Positions 11,868 through 23,680 are shown, counted from the first letter of the stretch. The stretch is DNA of 64,000 nucleotides from Tridacna crocea (GCA_943736015.1 OX031063.1:46950672-47014671); one strand, 5' to 3'. Notes: generated from the sequence alone by a model not told the origin. A program made the numbers and translations.

Positions 11868-13541
11868 TGTCGTAGGCCAGATTGGAATCCAGGCAGATCC
11901 GGAATCGGCCTAGGCAGATCTGGAATCTGCCTAGACCAAACAAGAATTCTATTTTGGTCTAGACCAAAATAGAATTCTTGTTTTGTCTAGGCAGATTCCA
12001 GATCTGCCTAGGCCAAATTAGAATTCCAGTTTGGCTAGGCAGATACAGGATCTGCCTAGACCAAATTGGATTCTTTTCTTTTTTTTTTTAGAATATTTTC
12101 AGTAAAAACCCATTTTAACACAAAAAAAAGCATTTCTTTATCATCTGAATATTGATTTTTACACTTTTTCTATAATTGCTTTATCAAGTAAACACATTTA
12201 TACAAAAGGAAAAAAGAGTAGTAAGTTATGAATTTATCCTCATTCTTCTGTTTATGTAATCTAGTTCCCAACTTAAATCATATATTTTGTAGGAACTGTA
12301 AGCAAAGTATTGACACTGGTCAGACTGCATTGACTGCATTGGCTGACCAAGACTAAAATTTCACTTGAGGTAGATTTTCTGTAGATCATATGTTTACCTA
12401 TCTAATAAACAGTCACATGTTTGAAAACTATTGATCCAGATATACGTACACTGTCTGTGATCTTTCTTATTACACGTAAAGGGTTGCCAGATGGTCCCTG
12501 TATGTGTGATTGGTCAAAAAGATATCACACATCCATACTTTTACACCTAATTTGGCAATTAACCCTTTACCAGACGACAAAATTTTAGCCTTGTCCAAAC
12601 TGAAAGCATTTGCAGACAAAGATTTCAATGTGGTTAAGATTGAGCATTTTTTCTTTGGTCAGGTGGAAAATATTGTGGGAAAAGGAAAAAAATGGTAATT
12701 ACCAGAATTTTCTTTTTTCCGCAAATTGTTTTCAAAAGGCTCCTTTCTCAGGTTCGTTTAGAGTCACCATTGAGTGGTAAAGGGTTATCAGTATTTTAAC
12801 AATTTCAACTTTCATTAGTCTTCACACATCATACTTGTGCCAGGTAGACAGGTTGACCCATCACATATTATAAATTACCACTTATTGCGGAAAAAATATA
12901 AAGAAAATACAGTATGAACGATTCTCCTTTTCCCATCATAATTTCTACCTGATTCATTAATAATTTTTCTCATTTTTAAAACAGCGATTACGTAATCGCT
13001 GTTTTAATAATATTTATAATATCAATCCTACAAAGAAATAAAACAGGTTTACAACTAAAACTCTGTGGTAGAATTCTTAGGAAATTATAAAAAAAAAATC
13101 TCCTTTTCCAACAATGCTTACTACCGGTATTTTATTATTGGATTATTTCATGATTTCTTTTTATTAAATCAAACAGATCCACATATGTTTACAACTAAGA
13201 GGTACAGGTATTTCTAATAAAAGCAATATCTTTTTTTCCCCCAATTGCTCAATTTCCGACATTTTTTTTCCTGCTAAAGTGCAAAACATTCAAACTTTAT
13301 TCTTACTCTGAATTTCTGATTAACAACCTCTTTTATTTTTGGGTTTGAATTAAAAATTCCAATTTGGTCTAGGCAGATTCTGGATCTGCCTAGCCAAACT
13401 GGAATCCTAATTTGGTCTAGGCAGATCTGGAATCCGTCTAGACCAAAGTAGAATTCTAATTTGGTCTGGACCAAAATAGAATTCCAATATGGTCTAGGCA
13501 GATTCCGGATCTGCCTAGATTCCAGTTTGGACTACGACAAC
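11868..13541. mobile_element. Nested 1.7 kb element whose ends are runs of alternating palindromes
   Basis: Left GTCGTAGGCCAGATTGGAAT and right ATTCCAGTTTGGACTACGAC are imperfect inverted repeats. Both ends (11880-12070 and 13355-13525) are built from alternating palindromes of the type GGCAGATCYGGAATCTGCC and GGTCTAGACC plus AATTC-containing spacers. The interior is AT-rich and non-coding, with a TTAA MITE inside. A related end lies at 31044-31215. Confidence 0.7.
12559..12788 (+). mobile_element. piggyBac-like palindromic MITE nested in the 1.7 kb element
   Basis: TTAACCCTTTACCAGACGAC at the left, GTGGTAAAGGGTTA at the right, palindromic core AATTACCAG. It lies inside an element that lies inside the 7.4 kb transposon, giving three levels of insertion. 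Confidence 0.72.
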
Positions 13542-14120
13542 GTACATGCAGTTTGTACGTCCTGATAAATGCAAAACACCGTTGTGTATCCGTACTTTTT
13601 GGCACAAGCATTTACTCATGGGTAAAAAGCAAGTCCTGTGGTTTGTGCACTCTTCAAGAACATGCAGTTAAGCAGATAGCAATGTTTAGTGTTTGGTGCG
13701 GACCGTTTAGTTCGACAATTTGGACCAATAGCTTGTAAGGAATTATTAACTCTGCAGTTATCGTGTGCGAAATCAGGTTTACATGTGAGCTGTGACGCAG
13801 GAAAATAGCAGTTATTACATATGCGTACAGCAAAGGTTTAGGCGATCCTGCGCACCCCCACAGTCTCTTTCTCTAATGGAATCAGATCATCATACAACAT
13901 ACGGAAGTAGCCAAACTTTCCATTTTCTGGATTTAGAGTTTTTTACGAAATTGTAGGGCCTGTGACGGATGCCTTGAGCACGCATGTTCAATGACTTCGT
14001 GATGGGCAGTGCACTTATACGAATAGTAGCAGCATATGTATTCAAGCATTTCGACGTTACACCAAAATGCGTCACTGTAAGTCCAGGAATTGGCCCAACT
14101 AGTATACATTAACCTGAAAA

Positions 14121-14475
14121 TACACATATACACGTATAACACAAAATAAAAGGATTTGAGAAAAATTATTTGTTGAGAAAATGCAAGTGTTTGCCTTTCA
14201 CAAATCATAGCAGTATGCAGAAGTCAGATGTTAGAAGCATGATATACGATGGATATCCTTGCAAGTAGGATATTACGCCATGGCTCTGTTACCATAGCAA
14301 CCAAAATGCTGTTTTCTGTTCACTTAAAACTTTCAAAGAGAATATTTGCAATGGTATCCATCGTATACTATGCTTCTGATACTAAAATCCTGCATACCGC
14401 TATGATTTTGTAAAAGGCAAACACTTGCATTTTCTCAAACAAATAATTTTTCTCAAATCGGTGTTATATGTGTCA
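14121..14475. repeat. Inverted-repeat element with ~120-130 bp arms
   Basis: GAAAATGCAAGTGTTTGCCT (left) pairs with AGGCAAACACTTGCATTTTC (right). GATATACGATGGATATCC pairs with GGTATCCATCGTATAC. The spacer is about 90 bp. It is non-coding and MITE-like. Confidence 0.68.
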
Positions 14476-14761
14476 AATCAGTAAAAAAATTGAACTTAGA
14501 ATGATCTTGGAACATGAAGAATGGTCTTGGAAAGAGAAACATTTTGACGTAAATTCCATGTAATCCGTCCAAATTTATAAGGAAATTATAGAGGTCTAAA
14601 ATTCTGTTGTGTGAGTCCAAAATGAGACTGTAAGCTGATCATCACATATGAAATCATTATCTTAATTAACATACCTATGCAATTTAATGCTGTATGACAT
14701 GGTGTCAGAAGATGCATTTATTCGGAATATAAACCTTTGTATCTTTTCTTATTTCTGATCC

Positions 14762-14925
14762 AAACATAGATTTTAAGGTTTCTTTGAAACCGCCTCGGTG
14801 AGGCGGTTCTAATGATCATCCAAAACCTATGTTTTAAACAAAAATAAGAAAAATAGCCCATACCCCTGCAAACCCCACTTTTCACTTTATAAAGTGGGGT
14901 TCACAGGGGTTTGAACTGCACGGGA
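14762..14925. repeat. Two adjacent short hairpins
   Basis: GAACCGCCTCACCGAGGCGGTT-type stem at 14789-14811, and a stem of CCCCTGTGAACCCCACTTTA type at 14862-14912. They look like bacterial terminators but lie in eukaryotic repeat sequence, probably remnants of a palindromic element. Confidence 0.45.
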
Positions 14926-14929
14926 TTGT

Positions 14930-16160
14930 TAACGTAATGAATAGTCACTTTGAAGCAAATACGCTCAAAGTTGACGGCATATAGAAAAATTCCCAGATAA
15001 TGGACAAAATGCAATCTTTGCATTCAGTGCAATTGAATTTTTTTCTTATTGATTAGAAACTCCTAACCGTTTGCTGAAAATCTGGAAAGTTTTCTTTGAC
15101 CAGGTCAAAATATTTCAAAGCATGCAGCCGCTCTCTAGAGATAGCCATTGCAAATTACTCAAGGGCCGTATCTGCTGAGCAACCCTACCGATTATCATGA
15201 CATTTGTTGCAAAATGTTCCTCTCTCCATAGGCGCTTGAAGTTCTTCGCTCTGAAAACCCCCTCAAAATGCTAAATATCAAGGTTAATATTGACGCAATC
15301 TATATGCAATTTCGTAATGGCTCATGTAGCAAAAATATTTAGGATTTTTGACCTGTTTTTGCATTTATACGTCAAGCACATGTGCTCTTTCCGACATCAT
15401 TCTTCAAGAGTATTTGCACATGTTTGCAGCCCTATTCCTTTATCAAAGTACTGAAAATACTAACAGACTGGCGAATTTGGAACTAGTGTGTGGTTATGGT
15501 AAATGTAAATCTTTGTTGATTTATACCTGATTGAAGAAATATTGTCATATCTGGTTTCTGGGTCCGTTCCAGGTCCATCGGTTCAATCTGGTTATTAATC
15601 CAAGTTGGTTCAATTCAAATGCAGTTCAATCCATTGACTTTACCCGACGCTCTTGACTATTTTCTTCTCTAGGAAATATTACGATAAACTTCGGTTTGTT
15701 AACTTTCAATTTAAAACAGGTTTTTTTGTTGAGATGAAATCTCCTGCCTAAAAAGACATCTTCAGATAGAAAGAAATAAGAGGTAAATTGTGTTTTGCAT
15801 GTACACCTTGCCTTTTAGTTATTTCCATAGCAAAGCATTTGAAAAGATAAGACAAATATGATGCGGCCTATAAACAAAATTAATACGAAGTTTCATGAAA
15901 TTTTGTCCAACAGTTAAAAAGATATCAGTCCGTAATGGAAACATACATCAAGCCCCCCCCCCTTTTCCGATGACACGGCATCAAATGAAAAAATTAAGAA
16001 GGAATCTTTATCGGTGGACTATCGTAAGGAATACATTAAGGATGTTTCACCAATTTTCATCAAGGATTTTAAAAGATGTCTGTCTGGACAGAGGAGCAGA
16101 CAGACAGTGTGGAACAAGATCAGGCTACACAGTCTGTGCAATCTGATCTTGGATCTAAAC
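14930..16160. other. Non-coding part of the 7.4 kb transposon
   Basis: No frame, repeat or hairpin worth calling except a short SINE-like snippet near 16085-16150 (GACAGTGTGGAACAAGATCA). The sequence is AT-rich and shows no sign of a transposase. Confidence 0.5.
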
Positions 16161-16168
16161 TATAATGT

Positions 16169-16296
16169 TATTAATCAAGTGATTTCGTATTGGCCCAATT
16201 ACAGGTCCGAGGTCAGCCGTATTGGCCCGAGGCCGAGGATCAATACGGCTGACCGAGGACCTGTAACTGGGCAATACGAAATCACTTGATTAATGA
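16169..16296. repeat. Foldback hairpin with ~55 bp arms
   Basis: TTAATCAAGTGATTTCGTAT pairs with ATACGAAATCACTTGATTAA, and CAGGTCC..GGTCAGCCGTATTG with its inverse. The loop is short and GC-rich. It is followed directly by a worn half of a TTAA MITE (16305-16435). Confidence 0.75.
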
Positions 16297-16821
16297 CAAT
16301 TTTATTAATCAACCCTTTTACGACCCTGAAAAAGAAGCCTTCTGAAAAGATTGTGAGAAAAAGAGAAAATGCGGAAACCAGTATTTTCTCCTTTTTCCCA
16401 CAATGTTTTCTACCCTGCTGGAAACAAATACCAATTTTTGGGTTACGTTTACTTTGCCGCCTCTTTGAACGTGATTGGCTAAAAGTAAGCGCAGACGCTC
16501 ACGCAAGTGAACTTTTGGCCAATCACATTCAAGGATTTCTGTGTTGGTCGCGGGTCATCAATATTGATACGAGGTCAACTGTATTGATCGGAGGCCAAGT
16601 CGTATTAAGCCTGGGTCACGACCTGTGTACTATACGAAGTCAGAAATGTGACTGGTATCTCGTGGACCGGTTTCCATGTATAACTTCTATATATCCAATA
16701 GTTAATTAATAATAACCGATAATGGGATATTTTTCTTTTACAAAAATACACACATCCGCCAGAATGTTTTATTTAACCTTTTTTTAAGGAGGTTGAGGAA
16801 TAACTTGGATTATACAGTTAA

Positions 16822-17043
16822 TTAACCCATTACCACAAAAATTTTAGATCTATCCAAATTGAAAGCATTTGGAGATGACAATTTCAAAGTGGGTCAAATG
16901 GTGCAATTTTGCTTTGATAGGAAAAAAAACCTGGGAAAAGGAGAAAATGCTGGTTACCAGCATTTTCTCCTTTTCCAACAATGATTTCAAAAGGCTTCTT
17001 CCTCACGGGCGTTAAAAGTTGTTGTTGTGTGGTAAAGGGTTAA
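16822..17043 (+). mobile_element. piggyBac-like palindromic MITE
   Basis: TTAA at both edges, ends CCCATTACC and GGTAAAGGG, central palindrome GAGAAAATGCTGGTTACCAG. Confidence 0.75.
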
Positions 17044-17069
17044 CAGCAACGGATGCAATAGTCAACTAT

Positions 17070-17299
17070 TTAACTCTTTACAAAACCAAACATTTTACGG
17101 CCCTCCACATTAAAAGCTGTTCCAGACAATAAAGTTAAATGTGATTAAATTGATGAAAACATTCTAAAAGGGTTGAAAAAAACACGAAAAAAGGGGAAAG
17201 TGCTTGTATCTAGTATTTCCTATTTCTTTTCCTGCAATATTTTCAAAGGGCTTCTTCCCCACTAATGTGAAAACTTGGGATTGTGTGGTAAAAGGTTAA
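17070..17299 (+). mobile_element. piggyBac-like palindromic MITE, more diverged
   Basis: TTAACTCTTTAC at the left and GTGGTAAAAGGTTAA at the right. It lies 26 bp after the previous copy, suggesting a preferred target region. The central palindrome is decayed. Confidence 0.65.
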
Positions 17300-18437
17300 T
17301 ATACAAGACGTTAAACAACAGTTTAACATATCACTTTCGCATTCAAAATGATCTAAATAAGGAATGACTGGAGGAATGAGAAAGGTTCCCTGGCCAGTTA
17401 GGGTTTGTGTAGCTGGGATTTGCTACAAGTCACCTGGAGGTATTACTTTTAGATCCATTCATACTTCTATGTACTCCGGGGTAGGAATCAGTGATATGAG
17501 CCTGATTTGCATATAGGTCACTTACTTTACCTATAAGCAAGCATCATGTACCTTATCAATGACATCTTGTACAATCTACTGCTTTGAAAGTGGACAAGTT
17601 CAAACTGGGATGGTAGAGACTCTGCGCTTGAAGTCAAAGTTGTCGTAATGACTGAATTAAGATTCTTAACTGTAAGGAGTATTTTTTGTGAGGCAGTATT
17701 TTGAAACTGTGGGGTTTTTTGTTTACATTGTGTCTGACTCAATCTGGATGCCTATAGACTAGCTTTGCTAGTCTAAAATCATATTTTGCAGTTTTATTCT
17801 TAATCTGATTTGACCTTTACATGTTTAAGTATTTACATCTGTGACCAGCCTTGTAGTCTGTTGTGTGAACTATATACGGGCGAGTTAAGGGTGGAGTCAT
17901 TCTTGGCGACTGTTGCGACTTTTAAGACACCAGTCCGCACAAACATATAATTTTCTTCATGGCTCCCAGTGAAATCTGCCTTATAGTGGATATTTCAGTA
18001 ATAGTCATAGAATAAATCATGTATTTTAACACAGATACATGAAATGTAGTTTTCATATTTTGTCGACAGCCGTATCATTCAGACTACGAAACCATCGACA
18101 GCCGTATCACTGGTAATCGACATCCGTATCCTGATATTTTTCAAAGGTCCATAAAATCTTCCAGAGTGCATGAATTATGCCAAACACACTTTGTTGTAGA
18201 AGCGTAAATGATACACGAAATATATAAGGCGTTTTGTTGCTTTCGTACCTTTTATAATGCATTAGATTAATGATATTCTATGTAAATTGATTTTTTTCGA
18301 AAGACTGGGTATTTTATAGTGTTTATCAGCGTCACAACTCTCTATAAGTGAACAGACAAATAACACGTCTGTTTAAAAGATTGATAGCGTTTGTAAATGT
18401 TAATACTTACGTTTTTGCTTCTCCAAGGACATCAAAG

Positions 18438-18562
18438 TCACCTTGTCCCCCTGTCGACAGCCGTACTGCTCGGTCGAAAACCGTATTCCTCGGTCGACAG
18501 CAGCTTTACGCAGTACCAGCTCGGTCGACAGCAGAAATAGCGATTTTGGTATTACCCCCGTG
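18438..18562 (-). repeat. Right 125 bp terminal inverted repeat of the 7.4 kb transposon
   Basis: Exact inverse of 11172-11296, ending GGTATTACCCCCGTG and followed by the TTGAT target duplication. Confidence 0.92.
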
Positions 18563-18622
18563 TTGATATATGGAAAGTTTACACTCGTGTTTATTTTCCA
18601 TATACCATAACACTTGTTTACC

Positions 18623-18830
18623 ATCCTATACGTATGCCGAATGCTACATATGTGTTACTTGGCTTTCTCGCACCAGTACAGACACAACTTTCTATCCAAG
18701 TCACTATCGTGCTGTTCTCACATGCATCAGATGTGAGATGTGAAAAATCGCCGGAGAGAAAGTTTGCCTGAACCGGGTATCGAAGTCGCAACCAGAGGGT
18801 CATGAGTCGGTGCGGTAACCACCAAGCTGG
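18623..18830 (-). mobile_element. tRNA-derived SINE, minus strand (copy 2)
   Basis: Duplicate of the SINE at 7740-7955, with the same B box and body. Confidence 0.65.
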
Positions 18831-18904
18831 TAAAAATATTTGCTATCCTTTCAAAGGCTAACCGCATTATCGAAGTCACACTCAATTCGATGTCTTCAAA
18901 TGCT

Positions 18905-19137
18905 TTAACTCTTTACCAAACGACAAAATTCTAGACTGGTCCAAATTGAAAGCATTTTGCAGACGACAAAATGAATGTGACTAAAGAATTAAAATTTGTT
19001 ATCTATAGGAAGAGAAGAAAACATTGTGGGGAAAGAAGAAAATGCTGGTTACCAGCATTTTCTCCTTTTCCCAAGATGTTTTTAAAAGGCTTCTTTCACA
19101 GGGGTGTTAAAAGTCGGTATTGTGTGGTAATGGTTAA
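18905..19137 (+). mobile_element. piggyBac-like palindromic MITE (duplication copy 2)
   Basis: Counterpart of 8069-8301, with the left end better kept (TTAACTCTTTACC). A second worn copy follows at about 19187-19320. Confidence 0.72.
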
Positions 19138-19739
19138 TATGTGTACAGGTCCAAAAGTTTGTCATTTGGCAGAGTTAAGAATTGACCTTTTACCAAATAA
19201 TCTAGTATTTTGATAACTCCGAGAAGGGCCTATTGACAAATGTTGTAGAAAAAGGAAAAAATGCTGGTTACCAGCATTTTCTCCTTTTTCCACAACATTT
19301 TCAGTCCTTTCAAAGGCAAATTTCCTTTGACGTCTGCAAATGCCAGTAATTTGGAAGGGTAAAAAATCTGTTATCTATTGTGTCAGAGACAACAGATAAA
19401 TAGTCTACGTTAAAGCAAAACAAAACGATTTATTGACCCAAATTCGAAGTACTTAATGACGATAATTCAAATATGTCTCAAATGCTGCGATATGCATGAG
19501 CTTATGACCTATAACAAAATTGTTTGTCTTTAGTTAATTTTCTGCAAGTCCATGGACCATTCTACATCAGGATTTAACCTGACCAGAAACTGACCGGTGA
19601 ATTTGTGAGAAAACGTTAGTTTTCAACAGCCATTTTCCCTCTGGGTGTTTTTAGAGTCAGGATAATGTGGAAAAGGGTTACCTGGTCAGTTTGTTGGAGA
19701 AAGTATACATGTATCTATAGTATTTAAAACAAGAGTTAT

Positions 19740-20248
19740 AGCCCCGTTACACCAAACTCGTTCTCTCTTCGTTCCGATTTTTTTTTTGTCGAACGGACTT
19801 AAACTGTCTTCGAAAGGAGTGAAAGTACATGTATTAGCAACCTTTTACGATCTGTTAACAAACTTAATGGCCGGGTTAGGATGGGAAGATGCTCCAGAAC
19901 TTTGAGCCGGCTCGAAATTTTTGCCGTCCATCCCGTCCTGTAATTAGACGGAGTGACAATGTACTCAGAACAAAATGGACGGAACTGCCGTACTTCGATC
20001 CTAATAAACACGCTGTAGAGTTAAGGGTCAATTGGCAGTGCTTTTGTATTTTACCAAACGATATTACGCGTTATGTCCCGATCACAGCCCCGATTTGCAA
20101 TTTTGCTGACCGGGGTAAGACATTTTAAGAACAGGGCTTCAAGCATTATCAGGCCAAAGTAACACGTTCTTCCAAGACCACAACCCGTTTTCCGATTATG
20201 ACGGGACGGGGTGAAACGTTCTGAGAACTAGTTTGGTGTGACAGCGGC
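19740..20248. mobile_element. MITE-like element with ACACCAAACTCGTT inverted ends (copy 2)
   Basis: Duplicate of 8903-9384, ending AACTAGTTTGGTGTGACAG. It has diverged from copy 1 by scattered substitutions and small indels. Confidence 0.62.
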
Positions 20249-20768
20249 TTAATCGTATACCACATGGCAACATTAAGGCAATAACAAATTCTATGACAAA
20301 TTGTAGACAAGACAACAAATCTTACTCTATAAAACGGTAGAAAAATACCCTGTCAGTGATGTTATTCTCATTACAATTAATCTTTGAAATTGTTATCTGT
20401 GGATGCTTGATTTTGGAGAAGTCTAAAATTTGTCATTTGAAAATAAGTACTGGACTGAAAATGTGTATAATGATAGGGTACAAGTTGATGGCAGATACAG
20501 CAAAAAAACTAACCGTTGTCACTTAGTGCTCATATGAGCTAAAACTTCCAGATGCATTGCAAAAAGACTGAGTGTATAGACTTGGAAGCCTGGCGGAGAG
20601 GGAAATATCATATCGTCGGTTTACTTCAAAAACCTCGTAACTACAGCTTGAAACAAGCTGTGGTTAAGAGGCTTTTGAAGTAAAGCCACGATATGACCAT
20701 GAATCTCATGATTATTGATGATGAAACGTAACAGAACTGTATATAGATGAAAACTATGGGACAGTGCA

Positions 20769-20852
20769 GCAGCCCGATTAACTCACGAGTACGAGTGTGT
20801 ACACATCAAGTCTTGGGCCACTTGAGAGTGTGGGTTCGAGCCCATTGGCCAA
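20769..20852 (+). repeat. tRNA-like (SINE head) segment, duplication copy 2
   Basis: Matches 9904-9989, with GGTTCGAGCCCATT retained. Confidence 0.5.
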
Positions 20853-21006
20853 ATAACTAGTAGTTTTTTGGATGACATTTTAACCCTTTATCTGATGACA
20901 ACATTTTTAACTGATCCAAATTAATAGCCAGTTGCAGACGACGAAATAAATGTGACTGAAAGGTTGAAATTCACTACGGGAGGGTTAGAAAACAATGTGG
21001 GAAAAG

Positions 21007-21095
21007 GAGAAAATTCCCGATTAGCTCCAGAGTACGAGTGTGTACTCATTAAGTCTTGGGCCACCTGAATAAGTGGGTTTGAGCCCATTGGCTGG
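21007..21095 (+). repeat. tRNA-like (SINE head) segment, duplication copy 2
   Basis: Matches 10149-10236. Confidence 0.45.
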
Positions 21096-21455
21096 CATCT
21101 AGAATAACTAGTAGTCTTTTGTATGAGATCTTAACCCTGTATCTGATGACAAAATTTTTGACTGGTCCAAATTAAAGCGGTGACAAAATCTTTGGCATGT
21201 CAAAAAATGCCGGAAGACCTTTCAATGATTCATTTTCATGAAGAATTCGTCTGTCCATTTTGTCCTTCGTGATGGCATCGTGCGGGCATCTTGTCAAATT
21301 GTGTCTATATTTCGTGTGATAATCGGTGCCATCGGGCACTTTTTAGCTGCAATTGCCATGTCTATCGGTATGTGAAGGTCAATGTTAGTAAATATTTTGT
21401 TAATAGTACATGTTTACAATATGTTTACAATTAATCATAATTCATTTCCATCAGG

Positions 21456-21611
21456 ATGGCATATTTTGATGAGGAGACAACCAGGAAAAAGAAGGTAGCA
21501 GCATCGCTTCTTTTGATACTCCCAAGACAACATGATGAGCAACTCTTACAAGCTCAGACAGCCTCTTCACTTTGCCCCTCCTGCCTCAGATGGCATGATA
21601 AAGTTGAATAA
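21456..21611 (+). CDS. Possible small terminal exon, 51 codons, unknown product
   Basis: TTCATTTCCATCAG|G precedes the ATG, looking like a 3' splice site. The frame reads MAYFDEETTRKKKVAASLL, then QHDEQLLQAQTASSLCPSC and LRWHDKVE, and stops at 21609. Two AATAAA hexamers follow (21607-21612 and 21630-21635). Acceptor, open frame and poly(A) signal together look like a terminal exon. The CPSC pair could bind metal. I do not recognise the family. It starts about 80 bp after the end of the segmental duplication. Confidence 0.35.
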   Translation: MAYFDEETTRKKKVAASLLLILPRQHDEQLLQAQTASSLCPSCLRWHDKVE

Positions 21612-21929
21612 AAGATTGATTCTGTTTGAAATAAAGAGAGAGAATACTGCGTATTCTAAACTTTTAATCTTACCTTTTAAGTATGTCTTTCTGATGGAAA
21701 TGACAGTGTGACGCCTGCATATTAGAAACTAGATATTTGATACTTCGTATCTAGAATCAATCGACAAGCATGAGTGATCGTTGGTGAAAAAAATGAAAAA
21801 CTGATAATAATGATAACTTCAAACTAAGGATAAATTTGTCACAAAACACGCAAGTAGTGCGGTTTTTAAGCGATTTTGTCAATTTATATAAACTTTCAGA
21901 GGAAGATATGCTTGTAAAAAGCAAACCAT

Positions 21930-23680
21930 TTTCTAATTCCCAACCCACTTGGTGGGAATATGTTTGTCAAGAAGCAAGGGCAATCAAAATTTCAGCCCTG
22001 GTCTCTTCTTAAATCTTCGAAAGTAGCAACATCAAATAAGAATTCACTATCAAACATTGAATTTTTATCACATTTTAAAACATTACTTGACAAAGACATA
22101 AACCTAGAATTAGACTCTTCCTTCCTCAATGAAACATACAAAACGCAGATAGTACTCAGCTAAATGCGTCGATCTAAATCGACGAAATCATAGAAAGTAC
22201 AATACTTTTAAACAAGAATAAATCTCCTGGGCCAGATGGTATATGCGTCGAAATGTATGTACATACTTTTAACGAAACTTTACCTTACAAATTATTCAAC
22301 AAAATCTTCGAAAGTGGGGACTTTCCTCATGATTTGAGTGGTAGTATCATAACCCCGATCAGTTAAAAAAAGTAAACTAGATCCAAATAATTATCGTAGA
22401 ATTTCTTTAGCTGGCTTTTATTTGCAAATATCATGAATAGTAGAATAACACATTGACGATACGATTGTAATATCTACGATGAAAATCAAGCCGGTTTTCG
22501 AAAAAAAGAAAATATTCTAGAATGAATTATAATATTTTCGTGCTCATGTATTTAGTCGAAAAGTATCTTTCTAAACGAAAAGGGCGATTTTCTTGTATCT
22601 TTATAGATTTCTCTAAAGCTTTTGATAGTATTCGTCACGATAAATTGTGGGACGCAATGTAACGAAATGGCATTACCGGCAAATTTATGGAAATCTATCA
22701 ATCTACATATATGTATAGTAAATTAAGGTCATGTGTAAAGTAAATGGGGACATTACGAATTATTTCAAATCTATAAACAGGAACAATACAAGGCTGTATA
22801 ACAAGTCCTAAAATTTTTTCTCTGTTTGTCAATGATCTCGTCTCTCATCTAAATAATTATACTGGGCGTGGACTATTTCTCTCTAATGAAATTGTTTGAA
22901 TATGTTAATGTATGCTGATGAAGAATCAAGTTTTGCTGACACAGTTATTCAGCTACAACGACAAATAATTAAAATCGAGAATTTCTATAAGGGTGTTGGT
23001 CTTGATATTAATATGGACAAAACTGGTATATTAGTTTTTATGGTGGTAAAGTCAGAAAATCAGAAAAAGAAAAATGACTTTACGATGGAAAAAACATTAA
23101 CATCGTTCCATATTAAAATACTTAGGAGTTTACTTAAGATGTCAACTCTCATGGTAAAAAAACCCATAAAATGTTGTCATTACAAATATCCTTGGGCTAA
23201 GAAAAGAATTCATTTTCTTTTTTTCAACTCGATGACTTATTTGAAATATTTGACGCCGCTGTGAAACCAATATATACTATGCTACGGATCCCACCTCGTA
23301 GAAGCTATTGAAAAAGTTCATGCATATTCTTTTTTTAAAAATTGTTGTCTTACCTCCAACGCAAGTGATTTTTTCGCACTAGGTGAATGTGGTAGATTAC
23401 CACTTTGCACAACTTACATGTACATCAGTAACTGCATCAAATACTGACTACAAATTATTCAAATGGAAAACCATCCATATCCTTAACAATGCTACTATAT
23501 GCTCTATCAATTAGACGAACATGGAAAACGCACTTGGGCTTCTTTTATAAAAGATCTTTTATTTACCCATGTCTTCGATTATGCATGGGTTCTTCAAAAT
23601 GTAGGTATACAAATGAATTGTTAAAGCTATTTAAAGACGTTTTCTACAGTTTTATGAAAATTTAATTCCTTCATAGAATT
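21930..23680 (+). pseudogene. Decayed LINE (non-LTR retrotransposon) reverse transcriptase
   Basis: Different frames carry recognisable RT pieces in order: NKNKSPGPDGICVEM near 22210, FIDFSKAFDSIRHDKLW near 22600-22650, a YADE box (normally YADD) near 22910, then LDINMDKT near 23005 and FFALGECGRLPLCTTYMY near 23370-23420. Stops and frame changes between them mean no working protein. The domain order (RT, then a thumb/C-terminal part) is standard. The type is common in bivalves; the clade is not determined. A 5' endonuclease was not found. Confidence 0.75.

Larger units (their letters stand above)
11172..18562. mobile_element. 7.4 kb DNA transposon with 125 bp perfect inverted repeats, no transposase seen
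   Basis: CACGGGGGTAATACC opens the left end and its exact reverse complement closes the right. The repeats are identical over 125 bp (11172-11296 and 18438-18562). TTGAT is present on both sides (11167-11171, 18563-18567), and copy 1 of the surrounding duplication has a single TTGAT at 7682-7686. Motifs of the form TACGGCTGTCGAC recur in the ends and in subterminal clusters at about 11605-11680 and 18060-18135. The interior has no long frame and contains nested elements, so it looks non-autonomous. CAC termini and a 5 bp duplication recall Transib-like elements, but that is only a suggestion. Confidence 0.88.
18563..21378 (+). repeat. Segmental duplication, copy 2, right part
   Basis: Resumes at TTGATATATGG, matching 7682 onward, and runs to CTATCGGTATGTGAAGGTC, which matches the end of copy 1 near 10500. 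Confidence 0.88.

Noticed and set aside
14789-14912. Rho-independent terminator-like hairpins
   Set aside because: The window is eukaryotic and no gene ends nearby; they are parts of palindromic repeats.
11172-18562. Polinton-like element, because of long inverted repeats
   Set aside because: Only 7.4 kb, a 5 bp and not 6 bp target duplication, and no virus-like or polymerase genes are visible.
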